Shown here in pieces: positions 1 through 11,311 of a DNA stretch of 43,478 bases. The notes beneath the pieces were generated by a model that was not told the origin of the DNA, ran no database searches, and worked only from the letters and a program-made list of their open reading frames with translations. The translations under genes and the position numbers were made by a program. Numbering within the stretch: the stretch's first letter is position 1; every line of letters begins with the position of its first letter. Source of the DNA: Accumulibacter sp. (GTDB lineage: Bacteria; Pseudomonadota; Gammaproteobacteria; Burkholderiales; Rhodocyclaceae); the NCBI RefSeq assembly GCF_023806565.1, contig NZ_JAMTDV010000012.1, positions 1 to 43,478 of the forward strand, read 5' to 3'.

Positions 1-29
1 TCCCGCAAGCGGGCGAGGGGAGGTTCGTG

Positions 30-45
30 AGTCGCTGAGGCGACT
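30..45. other. Small hairpin downstream of the DUF1015 gene
   Basis: Six-base inverted repeat AGTCGC/GCGACT with a TGAG loop, just past the stop codon of the minus-strand DUF1015 gene. On the plus strand it is followed by only three T, and on the minus strand by no T run, so it is at best a weak terminator or 3' end structure. Confidence 0.3.
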
Positions 46-51
46 TTCACA

Positions 52-1308
52 TTAACCGGGAGCTGGATCGAGCAGGTGCGACACCAGTCCGTCGGCAAGC
101 TTCGGTTCGAACCAGGTGGACTTCGGCGGCATTACCTGGCCGGCGTCGGCAACGGCCATCAGGTCGGACATCTGGGTGGGGTACATGGCGAAGGCGACGG
201 CCATTTCACCGCTGTCTACGCGTCGCTCCAGCTCACTCAATCCGCGCATGCCGCCGACGAAATCGATACGGGTATCCCGCCGCAGATCCTCGATCCCCAG
301 AAGCGGAGCGAGGATCTGTTCCGCAAGGGTAGAGACGTCGAGCCGGCGCACGGGGTCCGAGGCCTGAAGAAGGTCGGGGCGGATCGTCAACTCGTACCAG
401 CGGCCGCCCAGGTACATGCCGCAGACACCGCTGTTCATCGGCCTGACTGGCACGACCGACGGACGGATCGCATACCGGTCGCCAACGGCGGTCAGAAAAG
501 CGGCTTCGCTCAGTCCGCCGAGATCGCGTACGACGCGGTTGTAGTCCATGATCTGCACTTGCGACGCCGGAAAAATCACGGACAGGAAGTACTCGGCGCT
601 GTCTCCTGCTCCGCTCCTGCCCCGGCGTGCCGCGGCGACGCGCGATGCCGCAGCCGAGCGGTGATGGCCATCGGCAATGTAGAGATTCGGCATGGCGTTG
701 AATATCTCGCCAATGCGTGCGATCCATGCCGGTGCATCAATCGCCCACAAGGTATGGCGGATGCCATCGTCGGCGGTGACATCGGCGACGGCGTCGTTCT
801 CGGTGACCAGCGCGAGCAGCCGCTCGGCATCGCTGCTGTCCGGGTGGGCGAGCAGCACCGGGCCGGTCTGCGCATTCAGCGCTTCGATCTGGTGCACCCG
901 GTCGTCCTCCTTGTCGGGCCGGGTGAATTCATGCTTGCGTATGCGGTTGCTGTCGTAGGCGGCAACCGAGGCAACGGCGACCAGCCCGGTCTGAACGTGT
1001 TCGTTCATGACCAGCCGATACGCGTAGTAGCAGGGACGAGGGTCGCGGCGGAGGATTCCGGCGTCGATCATGCGACGGAAATTCTCGGCCGAGCGGGCAT
1101 ACACTGCCGGCGAATGGGGATCGATGTCGACCGGCAGATCGATTTCCGCCTTGGAGACATGGAGAAAGGAGAGCGGCTTGCCGACCACGGCCTGCCGCGC
1201 CTCGGCGCTGGAAAGTACGTCGTAGGGCGGAGCTAGTACCGCAGCAGCATCAGCAGGGCGCGGCCGCAAGCCGGCGAACGGTCGAATCAGGCAACGAGCA
1301 AGGGACAA
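52..1308 (-). CDS. DUF1015 family protein
   Basis: A 418-residue protein of the DUF1015 family, whose biochemical role is not established. Family hallmarks seen are the N-terminal IRPFAGLRP and APPYDVLSS segments, the central RKHEFTRPDKEDDR stretch, and YIADGHHRSAAA about halfway along. I chose the TTG start at 1308 because a strong AAGGAGG lies 6-7 bases upstream and the protein then begins MSLARCLIRPF, as family members do. An upstream in-frame ATG at 1386 would add 26 residues unlike the family. The gene is the last of the pgi-pgm-glgC-glgA run, 122 bp after glgA, so it may be co-transcribed. A link to glycogen metabolism is inference from position only. Confidence 0.85.
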   Translation of the reverse strand: MSLARCLIRPFAGLRPRPADAAAVLAPPYDVLSSAEARQAVVGKPLSFLHVSKAEIDLPVDIDPHSPAVYARSAENFRRMIDAGILRRDPRPCYYAYRLVMNEHVQTGLVAVASVAAYDSNRIRKHEFTRPDKEDDRVHQIEALNAQTGPVLLAHPDSSDAERLLALVTENDAVADVTADDGIRHTLWAIDAPAWIARIGEIFNAMPNLYIADGHHRSAAASRVAAARRGRSGAGDSAEYFLSVIFPASQVQIMDYNRVVRDLGGLSEAAFLTAVGDRYAIRPSVVPVRPMNSGVCGMYLGGRWYELTIRPDLLQASDPVRRLDVSTLAEQILAPLLGIEDLRRDTRIDFVGGMRGLSELERRVDSGEMAVAFAMYPTQMSDLMAVADAGQVMPPKSTWFEPKLADGLVSHLLDPAPG

Positions 1309-1430
1309 GAAATCCTCCTTCAAAGGTTCACGTCGGGAACCGCGGCAGTGTAACCGCGGCGCAGCGCGGAGGAAACGGTTCTGCACGCCCGACGCTACCG
1401 CCAGCCGCCTGCGGCATGACGACCCGGTCG

Positions 1431-2873
1431 TCAGATACTGCGGTAGAGCGCCTCATAACGTGCCGCAGAGTCGGCCCAGGAAAAATCCTGCGCCATGCCG
1501 TACTGCTGAACCTGGTGCCAGACGGCCGGTTCGCGAAAGACCGCGCAGGCCTCGCCAATGCAGGCAGCCAGCGCACGACGGCTGGCATCGTCGAAGGCGA
1601 AACCGTTGGCGGTGCCCCGCCTGAGCGTCTCCGCGCTGATGGCGACGACGGTATCCGCCAGGCCACCGATCCGCCGTACGAGGGGCAATGTGCCGTAACG
1701 CAACGCGTAAAGCTGAGTCAGTCCACAAGGTTCGAAACGCGACGGAACGAGCAGGACGTCGGCGGCGGCAATGATACGGTGAGACAATGCGTCATCGTAG
1801 CCAAGGTATACCGATACGGCGTCGCCATGCTCCGCTGCAGCAGCGCGGAATCCTGCCTCCACATCGGCGTCGCCACTGCCGATGACGACGAGTTGTCCAC
1901 CTTCTGCGAGCAGCGTCGGCAGGACCGCAAGCAGGAGGTCCATCCCCTTCTGCGAGGTCAGTCGGCTGACCACGGCAAACAGCGGTACCTTGGCATCGAC
2001 GGTGAAGCCCATTTCCGCCTGAAGCTGTAGCTTGCAGACGGTCTTGCCGCTCAGGTTGTCGCTGCTGTAGGCCCTGGGCAGCGCCGGATCGGAAGTCGGA
2101 TCCCAGATCGAGTAATCGACACCGTTGAGAATGCCCGACAGGTCGCTGCCACGACCGCGCAGCAGACCATCGAGGCCCCAGCCAAATTCCCGCGTACAGA
2201 TTTCCCGGGCGTAGGTGGGGCTGACGGCATTCACTCGTTTTGCATGAACGAGTGCCGACTTCATGAATGACAACTGCCCGTGAAACTCGAGCGCACTCTG
2301 ATCGGCGCCGCTGATCAGCAGACCGAGGTCGGTATGATGATCGAGCGGAAAGAGGCCACGAAAAGCGAGATTGTGAATCGTGAACACGGTGGCCGTATTC
2401 AGCGCCGGGTTCTGGGCGACATAGGTCGGCGCCAGTCCCGCGTGCCAGTCGTGCGCATGCACCACGGTCGGCTGCCAGTCATGATCGAGATCACCCCCGG
2501 CCAGATGCGCGGCAATCCAGCCGAGCAGGGCAAAGCGCCGATGATTGTCGCTCCAGTCGCGACCGTCCGGGCCCAGATACGGATTGCCGTCGCGCCGATA
2601 CAGGAATGGCGCGTCGATGACGTAGGCCGGTAGCCCGCTATCGGGCAGCCGGCCTAGACATAGCGTAATGACCGCAGCCCCGAAAGCCGGACCGAGGCGG
2701 ATGACTCTCTGCAGGTCGCTGACGCCGTTCAGAATGGCCGGCATTCCCGGCAACAACAAGCGAACGTCGAGACCTCGGTCAGCCAGGGCCGCCGGCAACG
2801 CGGCCACGACGTCGGCAAGTCCGCCCGTCTTGACCAGCGGGTAGACTTCGGCGGCGACGTGCAGGATGCGCAA
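1431..2873 (-). CDS. glgA: Glycogen synthase (ADP-glucose, GT5 family)
   Basis: Transfers glucose from ADP-glucose to the non-reducing end of an alpha-1,4-glucan in the cytoplasm. The 480-residue length is typical of bacterial GlgA. The N-terminal substrate-binding motif KTGGLADV is at residues 15-22, the HAHDWHAG segment is near 140, and the C-terminal Rossmann half carries SRLTSQKG and the [19 protein letters not shown] signature of GT5 enzymes. It starts 15 bp after the glgC stop on the same strand, so the two are almost certainly one transcript and substrate passes directly from GlgC to GlgA. No branching enzyme or glycogen phosphorylase gene is present in the window. Confidence 0.95.
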   Translation of the reverse strand: MRILHVAAEVYPLVKTGGLADVVAALPAALADRGLDVRLLLPGMPAILNGVSDLQRVIRLGPAFGAAVITLCLGRLPDSGLPAYVIDAPFLYRRDGNPYLGPDGRDWSDNHRRFALLGWIAAHLAGGDLDHDWQPTVVHAHDWHAGLAPTYVAQNPALNTATVFTIHNLAFRGLFPLDHHTDLGLLISGADQSALEFHGQLSFMKSALVHAKRVNAVSPTYAREICTREFGWGLDGLLRGRGSDLSGILNGVDYSIWDPTSDPALPRAYSSDNLSGKTVCKLQLQAEMGFTVDAKVPLFAVVSRLTSQKGMDLLLAVLPTLLAEGGQLVVIGSGDADVEAGFRAAAAEHGDAVSVYLGYDDALSHRIIAAADVLLVPSRFEPCGLTQLYALRYGTLPLVRRIGGLADTVVAISAETLRRGTANGFAFDDASRRALAACIGEACAVFREPAVWHQVQQYGMAQDFSWADSAARYEALYRSI

Positions 2874-2888
2874 AAGGGTGAACCCGCG

Positions 2889-4157
2889 TCAGTGGAGCTG
2901 TTCGAGCATCTTGCGAGTGATCAGCGTCACCCCGTTTTCCGTGCGGCGGAAACGCCTGGCGTCTTCGGCCGGATCTTCGCCAACGACCATCTCCGCCGGT
3001 ATGTTGCAATTGCTGTCCACCACGCAGTGCGAGAGACGTGCCCGCTGACCGATCGTGGTGTCCGGCAGGACGACCGACAGGTTCACGCGCGCATACGAAT
3101 GGACGCGGCAACCGGAGAACAGCAGCGATCGGTTGATTTCGCCCGAGACGATGCAGCCGCTCGACACCGTCGATTCGATGGCAGTTCCACGCCGGTCCAT
3201 GTGGTTATGCACGAACTTGGCCGGCGGCAGCTGCTGCTGGTAGGTCCATATCGGCCAGTTGCGGTCGTACAGGTTCAAGGCCGGACTCGTCGCGGTCAAA
3301 TCGAGGTTCGCGTCCCAATAGGCATCGATCGTCCCGACGTCGCGCCAGTACGGCTCCCTGCCAGGTTCGTCCGGAGCCACGATGCAACTGCGCGAGAACG
3401 GATGCGCGGCGGCAACCCCGTTGGCCACGGCGCGCGGGATGATATCCTTGCCGAAGTCGTGATTCGAATCCGGGTCGTCGATGTCGCGCTCCAGTTCGGC
3501 GTACAGATACGCGGCGTTGAAAACGTAGACGCCCATGCTGCACATCGCCATGTCTGGTTTGTCTGGCATCCCGGGTGGGTCAGCCGGCTTTTCAATGAAT
3601 TCCTTGATCCATCCCTTGTCGTCGACCGCCATGACGCCGAAGCCACTGGCTTCATCACGCGGCACTTCGATGCAGGCCACCGTGCACTCCGCCCCGCTCT
3701 CCACATGGTCCACCAGCATCAGGGCGTAGTTCATCTTGTAAACGTGATCCCCGGCGAGAATCACGACGTATTCCGGCTTCGGCGAGTAGGTCTCGAGAAT
3801 GTCGATATTCTGATAAACGGCGTCGGCCGTACCGCGATACCAGGATTCTTCGTCGATGCGCTGCTGCGCCGGCAGCAGATCGACGAATTCATTGACCTCG
3901 CCGTGCAGGAAATTCCAGCCGCGCTGCAGGTGGCGCAGGAGACTGTGCGACTTGTACTGGGTAACGACACCGACTCGTCGAAGCTGCGAATTGACACAGT
4001 TCGACAGGGCAAAATCGATGATTCTGAACTTGCCGCCAAAATGTACCGCCGGCTTGGCACGGCGGTCGGTCAGTTCGTGCAAGCGGCTGCCCCGCCCACC
4101 GGCGAGAACCAGGGCGATCGCCCTGCGTGGCAACTGGAATGTCCTTCTATCAACCAT
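2889..4157 (-). CDS. glgC: Glucose-1-phosphate adenylyltransferase
   Basis: Makes ADP-glucose from ATP and glucose-1-phosphate, the committed and usually allosterically controlled step of bacterial glycogen synthesis. The 422-residue protein has the nucleotidyltransferase motif LAGGRGSRL near residue 18, followed by [20 protein letters not shown]. It also has [12 protein letters not shown], the LAGDHVYKM metal-binding segment, FIEKP, and [15 protein letters not shown]. The C-terminal third is a left-handed beta-helix-type region ([14 protein letters not shown]). The ATG at 4157 has AGGGGA six bases upstream. It lies between pgm and glgA in the operon. Confidence 0.96.
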   Translation of the reverse strand: MVDRRTFQLPRRAIALVLAGGRGSRLHELTDRRAKPAVHFGGKFRIIDFALSNCVNSQLRRVGVVTQYKSHSLLRHLQRGWNFLHGEVNEFVDLLPAQQRIDEESWYRGTADAVYQNIDILETYSPKPEYVVILAGDHVYKMNYALMLVDHVESGAECTVACIEVPRDEASGFGVMAVDDKGWIKEFIEKPADPPGMPDKPDMAMCSMGVYVFNAAYLYAELERDIDDPDSNHDFGKDIIPRAVANGVAAAHPFSRSCIVAPDEPGREPYWRDVGTIDAYWDANLDLTATSPALNLYDRNWPIWTYQQQLPPAKFVHNHMDRRGTAIESTVSSGCIVSGEINRSLLFSGCRVHSYARVNLSVVLPDTTIGQRARLSHCVVDSNCNIPAEMVVGEDPAEDARRFRRTENGVTLITRKMLEQLH

Positions 4158-4227
4158 CTTCGTATCCCCTATTAGCTTGATTCACCGTATCTGGTGGCGC
4201 CATCAGGTGTCACCCGTTCGCAGCCGG

Positions 4228-5925
<1,698 letters not shown>

Positions 5926-7560
5926 TCATCCGATATGCTCTCGGGTGAACGCCAGCAGGCTCCGGGTCGAGGCGTCGAGCTTCTCCGCCAGCAGTGGATT
6001 GCCGATGGCCGGCAGAATGCTGCTGGCCACTGCCTTGCCGAGCTCGACCCCCCACTGGTCGAACGAATTGAGCCCCCAGATCACGCCCTGCACGAAAACC
6101 TTGTGCTCGTAGAGGGCGATCAGTGCGCCGAGTGTCTGCGGATCGAGACGGGAGAGCAGCAGCGTCGACGACGGTTGATTGCCGGGAAAGACCTTGTGCG
6201 GCAGGAGCGAGGCGAGCACTGCAGGCGGCATCGTGCCTTCGAGTTCGCTGCGCGCCTCGGCCACCGTCTTGCCGAAGGCCAGTGCCGCGCTCTGCGCGAA
6301 ACAGTTGGCGAGCAGCGCCTCCTGGTGGCCGGGCAAGGGGTAGTCGGAGCGCACGGCAGCGATGAAGTCGCAGGGTACCAGGCGGCCACCCTGATGGAGA
6401 AGCTGGAAGAAAGCGTGCTGACCGTTATTGCCGAGTTCGCCCCAGACGATGGGATTCGCGGCATGGTCGAGGGGCTTTCCGTCGATGCCGACCGACTTGC
6501 CGTTGCTTTCCATTTCGAGTTGCTGCAGGAACGACGGAAAATATTTCAGCGACTCGTTGTACGGAAGTACCGCGTTGCTCGTCGCGCCGAGGAAATTGGT
6601 ATTCCAGATGCCGATCAGCGCCATCACCACCGGCAGGTTGCGCTCGTAGGGGGCGTTTCGGAAGTGTTCGTCCATTCGCTCGGCGCCGGCCAGCAGTTCG
6701 GCAAAAGCGTGCGGGCCGATCGCGATCATCAGTGCCAAGCCAACTGCCGACCACAGCGAGAAACGCCCTCCCACCCAGTCCCAGAGCGGAAAGACCGCAT
6801 CCTCGCTGATCCCGAACTGGACGGCGCGTTCGGGCTTGGCGGTCAGCGCGGCGAAATGCCTGGATACCGCTGCACTGTCGCCGAGATTGGCCAGTATCCA
6901 GTTGCGGGCCGTCTGCGCGTTGAGCATGGTTTCCTGCGTGGTGAAAGTCTTGCTGGCGACCAGGAAGAGTGTCGTGCGCGGATCGAGCGTTTGCAGCAGA
7001 GGAGCCAGTTGGGCACCGTCGAGGTTGGAGACATAGTGTACGTCGAGCGCCGGATGCGAGATGGAGCGCAAGGCGCAACCGAGCATCTTCGGTCCGAGAT
7101 CCGATCCACCGATACCGATATTGACCACATGCCGAATCGGCATGCCGGTAAAGCCGAGTGCCTGCCCGGAGCGAATGCGGTCGGCAAGAGTTGCCATCCG
7201 CTGGCGCGTCGCCAGCACCTCCGGCATGACATCGAGATCAGCGCCGGGAAACGGGGCACGCGAGCGGCGCAGGGCGACATGCAGTACCGATCGATCTTCG
7301 CTGGCGTTGATCCTCTCCCCGCTGAACATGCGGGCCGTCCATTCGTCAAGCCGCGCCTGACGAGCCAGCGCGACCAGCAGGGCCAGTGTCGTCGAGTCCA
7401 TTCGTTGCTTCGAGAAGTCGTAAAGGAGCCCGTCGTAGCTGAGCGAAAGAGCTGCGACGCGTCCCGGATCGCGGGCAAACAGTTCTCTGAGATGCACTGG
7501 CGAGATCGACTGCCGGTGCGCTTCAATAGCCTTCCAGGCGGCTGAGGCGGTGATGTTCAT
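5926..7560 (-). CDS. pgi: Glucose-6-phosphate isomerase
   Basis: Interconverts fructose-6-phosphate and glucose-6-phosphate in glycolysis and gluconeogenesis. The 544-residue length is typical. The family segments NIGIGGSDLGPKM, ASKTFTTQET, WVGGRFSLWSAVG and NSFDQWGVELGK are all readable. It is the first gene of the run pgi-pgm-glgC-glgA, so its product directs gluconeogenic hexose phosphate toward glycogen. The ATG at 7560 has only a weak ribosome-binding sequence upstream, and I did not find a convincing promoter in the 288 bp before it. Confidence 0.96.
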   Translation of the reverse strand: MNITASAAWKAIEAHRQSISPVHLRELFARDPGRVAALSLSYDGLLYDFSKQRMDSTTLALLVALARQARLDEWTARMFSGERINASEDRSVLHVALRRSRAPFPGADLDVMPEVLATRQRMATLADRIRSGQALGFTGMPIRHVVNIGIGGSDLGPKMLGCALRSISHPALDVHYVSNLDGAQLAPLLQTLDPRTTLFLVASKTFTTQETMLNAQTARNWILANLGDSAAVSRHFAALTAKPERAVQFGISEDAVFPLWDWVGGRFSLWSAVGLALMIAIGPHAFAELLAGAERMDEHFRNAPYERNLPVVMALIGIWNTNFLGATSNAVLPYNESLKYFPSFLQQLEMESNGKSVGIDGKPLDHAANPIVWGELGNNGQHAFFQLLHQGGRLVPCDFIAAVRSDYPLPGHQEALLANCFAQSAALAFGKTVAEARSELEGTMPPAVLASLLPHKVFPGNQPSSTLLLSRLDPQTLGALIALYEHKVFVQGVIWGLNSFDQWGVELGKAVASSILPAIGNPLLAEKLDASTRSLLAFTREHIG

Positions 7561-7848
7561 GGTTGGTAAGGGCTCTTTGATGAGGGGTCAGGCCGTCGGC
7601 GAACGGCCCTGGGAGGGGGTATGCGATGAAATATGACGAGATATGCTGTTACGGTTATCAGCTTGCCAGAATGCTCGGAAGAACGCAAAAAAGAATGCGG
7701 AAGGGCCATTGCGGGGGCATTTGCCGAGCGGCGTTGCGGGTGGTCTGCGATTCGTGCGAAGGGTTGTGGCAATCGTGCAAACTCGGCGCCGAGGAACGGT
7801 CGGAGCGCGGCGGGCACGGAATATGCTGAACCGATAGGCAGGCCAGGA

Positions 7849-8283
7849 TCAGGGAGAGAGGCTGGACGGCGCGCTGACGAACCCCGGACGATGGTGGCGG
7901 ATGCCGCGGGCGAAGGGCTTGTCCTCCTCCGAGATATGGCGCTCGAACCAGTACTCGGCGTAGCGCAAGAAGGAGTGAACATCGCGCGCGCCACAACGCA
8001 CTTCATCGAACGCCCTGCGCAGGGCGTACAGGTTGTTGCGGTGAACGGTGGCATGTTCGCGGAAATCCACGCCAACTTCGCGGGCGAGGCGCTCCTCGCT
8101 GGCGAAATGGTACTCCAGGTAAGCGAGGAGGCTGTCGAAGTCTTCGAAAGAGACCGACTGGCTGCCAAAGCATGCCGCTTTGAGCGACTCGATGCGCCGG
8201 AAGATCTCTTCGTGCTGCGCGTCGATTTCAGGCAGATCGATCAGCAAGGCCTCGGGCAACAAGCTGGCACCATGGATCTGCAT
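7849..8283 (-). CDS. Bacteriohemerythrin
   Basis: A 144-residue, single-domain, cytoplasmic O2-binding protein of the hemerythrin family. All seven ligands of the di-iron site can be assigned: His24, His59, Glu63, His77, His81, His116 and Asp121, in the usual spacing (QH, YHFASEE, EHATVH, ERHISEED). The ATG at 8283 is preceded by GGAGAG at good spacing. It lies 88 bp downstream of imuB on the same strand, so read-through from the SOS operon is possible, but a functional tie is not shown. Such proteins are thought to store or deliver oxygen or sense it; which applies here cannot be read from sequence. Confidence 0.93.
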   Translation of the reverse strand: MQIHGASLLPEALLIDLPEIDAQHEEIFRRIESLKAACFGSQSVSFEDFDSLLAYLEYHFASEERLAREVGVDFREHATVHRNNLYALRRAFDEVRCGARDVHSFLRYAEYWFERHISEEDKPFARGIRHHRPGFVSAPSSLSP

Positions 8284-8371
8284 CGCACGCTCTCCGGTAA
8301 GACGTCAGTTTCTTCTTGTCGACACAGTATAAGAAAAGGGCTCGAAAAATTCCAGTAAGATCAGGCCACAT

Positions 8372-9994
8372 TCAGGCAAACAAGCCATGCAGGAACCATC
8401 CCGCCGGGCTACGGAAGATCCATAACCATTCCTCACTTGTCGAAATGGCCACGAAGTAGTCGCGACGCACATCACCAACCGCATCAGGCTCGGCGGCGTC
8501 CCACCAGCCACTCTCGATGCGTTCGGGACCGCAGAGCAGGCGCAGCGGACCACCGTACTGCGGCCGGCCGGCTGCTTCGTCCAAAGCCTGTGGTTTGGCG
8601 AGCAGCCACAGGGGACGCGGGCCAGGCGCCGCTTTCGCCACGTCCGGCGCAGAGGGCGGCGGCGATTCTCTTCCTGCTGGCAACTGCAATGGGAAAACCG
8701 CGCCAACGACTCGCACATTCTGCCCCGAGTCCTGCCCAAACGTCTTCCTCTCCCGCATGCGGGCAACCGTTCGGCGAGAAGGGAAACGCTCCGGGCCTGC
8801 GGAATCAGGGTTGCCGGCAAAAGGCATGACTGTCGGCGCGACTCGCCGCGAAGCATTCTCCGGGCGATGCTCGGCGACCGCCGACAGGGCATGCACGCTG
8901 TCCTTGCCAAGGCGCGCCTGCAGACCTTCGATCAGTACGGCCAGCGAATCGCCAGCACTCTTGCCGCGCGCGCCGAACAGACTCTTCGCATGCCCGGGAA
9001 GTGCTGCCGGTGCTTCCACCTGCAGGGTGATCGCGAGGACTGTGGTCGGCAATTCGAGCCTTTGCAGGCGTTCGTCGAGCACACGGGCAATCCGTTCGGC
9101 ACTGCGCGTGACGCTGCTGAAAGCGAGGACGAGCATGGTAGCCGAGCGTGGCCCGCGGCCGCACTCGTGGGCGAGCTCGAAAACGCATTCACGGATTCCC
9201 GCGGCACGTACGGCAAGCCAGCCGCATAAAGTGGCCACCAGGCGACGCATGGCAAAAAAGAGAGCCATCGCGCTGTCCACCGGCATCGGCAGTTCCAGCC
9301 GCTCGGCAAAGCGCTCCGGAAAGACGAAACGTGGTCGCGGATCCGGCAAGTCGCCGAGAGCGCGTGCCAGATCATCCGCCAGATCGGCTCCAAGGCGACG
9401 CGCCAGGCCGGCACGTGGCAGGCGCAGCATGTCCGCGATCGAACGCACACCAAAGCCGACGAGACGAGCATGTTTTCGAGCTGGAAGTTCGAGCACTGCC
9501 AGCGGCAGCTTGCCGAGGCGATGCGGCAGTTCGGCCGTATCGAGACAGGCCCGATCGTCGCCGGCAGATGCCAGCCATTGTCCGGCAAGCGGTGTCGGCG
9601 CCAAGGCCGCCTGCGGTGCAAAACCCTGCTCGCTGCAGCCGGCGACCACTCGCTCGAACAGCGCTGCTGCCCCGCCGAACAGGCGTAGGGATCCGGCCAC
9701 TTCGAGCAGCAGCGTCCGTGGCGGCAGCAGGCTGACTTCCGAAGTGAAGTTGCCTGCCCAACAGGCAAGCCGGATCAGCGCAGCCTGCTCGCGCGCCAGA
9801 TCGCGTTCCCGTACGGACAGGCCCGGCAGGAATCCCCACGCTTCGGCCAGCCGCAGGCCGGGCAGCACGCCAGCCGATGCTGCCACATCGTCGATAACGA
9901 CAATACGTTCACGATGGATGATGGCAGCAGGCGGTGGCAGGCAGGGAAACACTTCGAGTGGCAGGCGTGGCAGGGACAGAACCAGCCAGAGCAT
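8372..9994 (-). CDS. imuB: ImuB, Y-family polymerase-like mutagenesis protein
   Basis: A 540-residue DNA polymerase Y-family homologue of the ImuB/DinP-like group, which in other bacteria bridges the beta clamp, ImuA and the error-prone polymerase DnaE2 during SOS mutagenesis and is itself catalytically inactive. The N-terminus [14 protein letters not shown] and the following VVIDDVAASAGVLPGLRLAEA match ImuB. A long, Pro/Arg-rich low-similarity stretch (about residues 370-450) precedes the C-terminal tail. The start overlaps the end of imuA by 86 bases in a different frame. No dnaE2 gene follows, which is unusual for this cassette. Confidence 0.88.
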   Translation of the reverse strand: MLWLVLSLPRLPLEVFPCLPPPAAIIHRERIVVIDDVAASAGVLPGLRLAEAWGFLPGLSVRERDLAREQAALIRLACWAGNFTSEVSLLPPRTLLLEVAGSLRLFGGAAALFERVVAGCSEQGFAPQAALAPTPLAGQWLASAGDDRACLDTAELPHRLGKLPLAVLELPARKHARLVGFGVRSIADMLRLPRAGLARRLGADLADDLARALGDLPDPRPRFVFPERFAERLELPMPVDSAMALFFAMRRLVATLCGWLAVRAAGIRECVFELAHECGRGPRSATMLVLAFSSVTRSAERIARVLDERLQRLELPTTVLAITLQVEAPAALPGHAKSLFGARGKSAGDSLAVLIEGLQARLGKDSVHALSAVAEHRPENASRRVAPTVMPFAGNPDSAGPERFPSRRTVARMRERKTFGQDSGQNVRVVGAVFPLQLPAGRESPPPSAPDVAKAAPGPRPLWLLAKPQALDEAAGRPQYGGPLRLLCGPERIESGWWDAAEPDAVGDVRRDYFVAISTSEEWLWIFRSPAGWFLHGLFA

Positions 9995-10667
9995 GACTTT
10001 CTTCGCGACTTTTCAGGCGTAGCGGACGTTGAATGGCGATCGACAGGGGCACCGGCTGCACGCTGCCACGGCGCTTGAGCAAACGGACGACGACTTGCCC
10101 TTCTTCTCCTGCGAGCACCAGGCGCAACGGCGCCGGCGACGCCTGACTGGCACAGACCGCCGGACGAAAAATGAACAGCAGCGTACGACTGGCCTCGGCA
10201 GCCAGTTGCAGACGCTGGAGCGATCTGACCTGGACCTCGGGCAACCAGGTGACGACAGCGCCAACCCCATCGGCAGCGAGTGAACGCTCGCAGGCCCAGG
10301 CGGCATCACGACCGGGCGCGCTGGCCACCAGCAGGCGTGACAAATCGACGCCACACGCCTGCAACGCGGGAGCATAGAGCGGATATGGCGGTGCGACACA
10401 GACCAGCCAGGCGAGTTCGTCGGTCGAGATCCGCGCCAGCGCCGGCAACAGCAAGCTCAGTTCGCCCACCCCGCGACGTGCCGGCAGGATCTCGGTCAAA
10501 CTGCCACGTGGCCAACCGCCACCGGGCAATTCCCGGTCAAGCTCGGCAAAACCCGTGGGTACGCCGGGCAGCGGTGCCCTGGCCAGCGCATCTCCCCGCC
10601 AGACATCGGAACGCTCGAGGATTTGCGAAAGCGTCAGCGAGGCGCTTACCGGCGAGATCGTGCTCAC
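9909..10667 (-). CDS. imuA: ImuA, RecA-like SOS mutagenesis protein
   Basis: A 252-residue protein of the ImuA (SulA/RecA-related) family, which works with ImuB in damage-induced mutagenesis. Seen are [21 protein letters not shown], where RecA-like proteins begin their core, followed by [20 protein letters not shown] and a central [17 protein letters not shown] strand. The ATG at 10667 overlaps the lexA stop codon in an ATGA junction, so translation is coupled and the gene is under the lexA SOS promoter. Its last 28 residues are encoded inside the beginning of imuB in another frame and look like extra tail rather than conserved core. Confidence 0.87.
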   Translation of the reverse strand: MSTISPVSASLTLSQILERSDVWRGDALARAPLPGVPTGFAELDRELPGGGWPRGSLTEILPARRGVGELSLLLPALARISTDELAWLVCVAPPYPLYAPALQACGVDLSRLLVASAPGRDAAWACERSLAADGVGAVVTWLPEVQVRSLQRLQLAAEASRTLLFIFRPAVCASQASPAPLRLVLAGEEGQVVVRLLKRRGSVQPVPLSIAIQRPLRLKSREESHALAGSVPATPATRSVSLPATACCHHPS

Positions 10668-11269
10668 ATTGCCTCGCCGTCGCGGATCAAGCCGACGGCA
10701 ATTCCTTCGATAGCCAGTGTCCGTGCCGCCGTATCGACGATGATCGGCTTGAAATCGGGATTCTCGGCGATCAACTCGATCACCTCGCCGTGCTGACGGA
10801 AACGCTTGACCGTCACTTCATCATCGAGCCTGGCAACGACAATCTGGCCGTTGCGCGCCTCGCTGCTGCGATGCACGGCGAGCAGATCGCCATCCAGAAT
10901 GCCGGCGTCGATCATCGACAGACCACGCACGCGCAACAGGAAGTCGGCACGCGGCCGGAACAGGCTGGCATCGAGCAGGTATCGGCGTTGCACGTTTTCC
11001 ATGGCCAGGATCGGGCTGCCGGCGGCCACACTGCCGATCAGTGGCAGACCGAGCTGTTCGACCAGCCGGATGCCGCGCGCCGAGCCCGGTTCGAGAACGA
11101 GGAGGCCCTTTCTGGCGAGCGCCTTGAGGTGTTCCTCAGCGGCGTTGTGCGAGGCAAAACCGAAGGCACTGGCAATCTCGGCGCGTGTCGGGGGCGCCCC
11201 AAGGCTCTCCACGGTGTTGCGGATGAATTCGAGAATTTCCCGTTGTCGCAGGGTGAGTAACTTGGCCAT
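10664..11269 (-). CDS. lexA: LexA repressor
   Basis: SOS master repressor and self-cleaving serine protease. The 201-residue protein has an N-terminal winged helix-turn-helix ([25 protein letters not shown]). Its cleavage site is Ala83-Gly84 in SVAAGSP, with catalytic Ser118 in VRGLSM and Lys155 in VTVKRF. All elements for RecA-stimulated autocleavage are intact. It is the first gene of lexA-imuA-imuB, and a palindromic SOS box lies about 25 bp upstream, so it should repress itself and the two mutagenesis genes. Confidence 0.97.
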   Translation of the reverse strand: MAKLLTLRQREILEFIRNTVESLGAPPTRAEIASAFGFASHNAAEEHLKALARKGLLVLEPGSARGIRLVEQLGLPLIGSVAAGSPILAMENVQRRYLLDASLFRPRADFLLRVRGLSMIDAGILDGDLLAVHRSSEARNGQIVVARLDDEVTVKRFRQHGEVIELIAENPDFKPIIVDTAARTLAIEGIAVGLIRDGEAM

Positions 11270-11291
11270 GGCCCTGGCCTCCTTTCTTCGT

Positions 11292-11311
11292 TACTGTATA
11301 TTCGTACAGTA
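11292..11311 (-). promoter_or_regulatory. SOS box (LexA operator) of lexA-imuA-imuB
   Basis: The core CTGT-N8-ACAG at 11294-11309 is a perfect match to the gamma/betaproteobacterial LexA operator, with A/T-rich centre and flanking TA bases. It lies just upstream of the lexA start at 11269, where it can cover the promoter. Confidence 0.92.
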
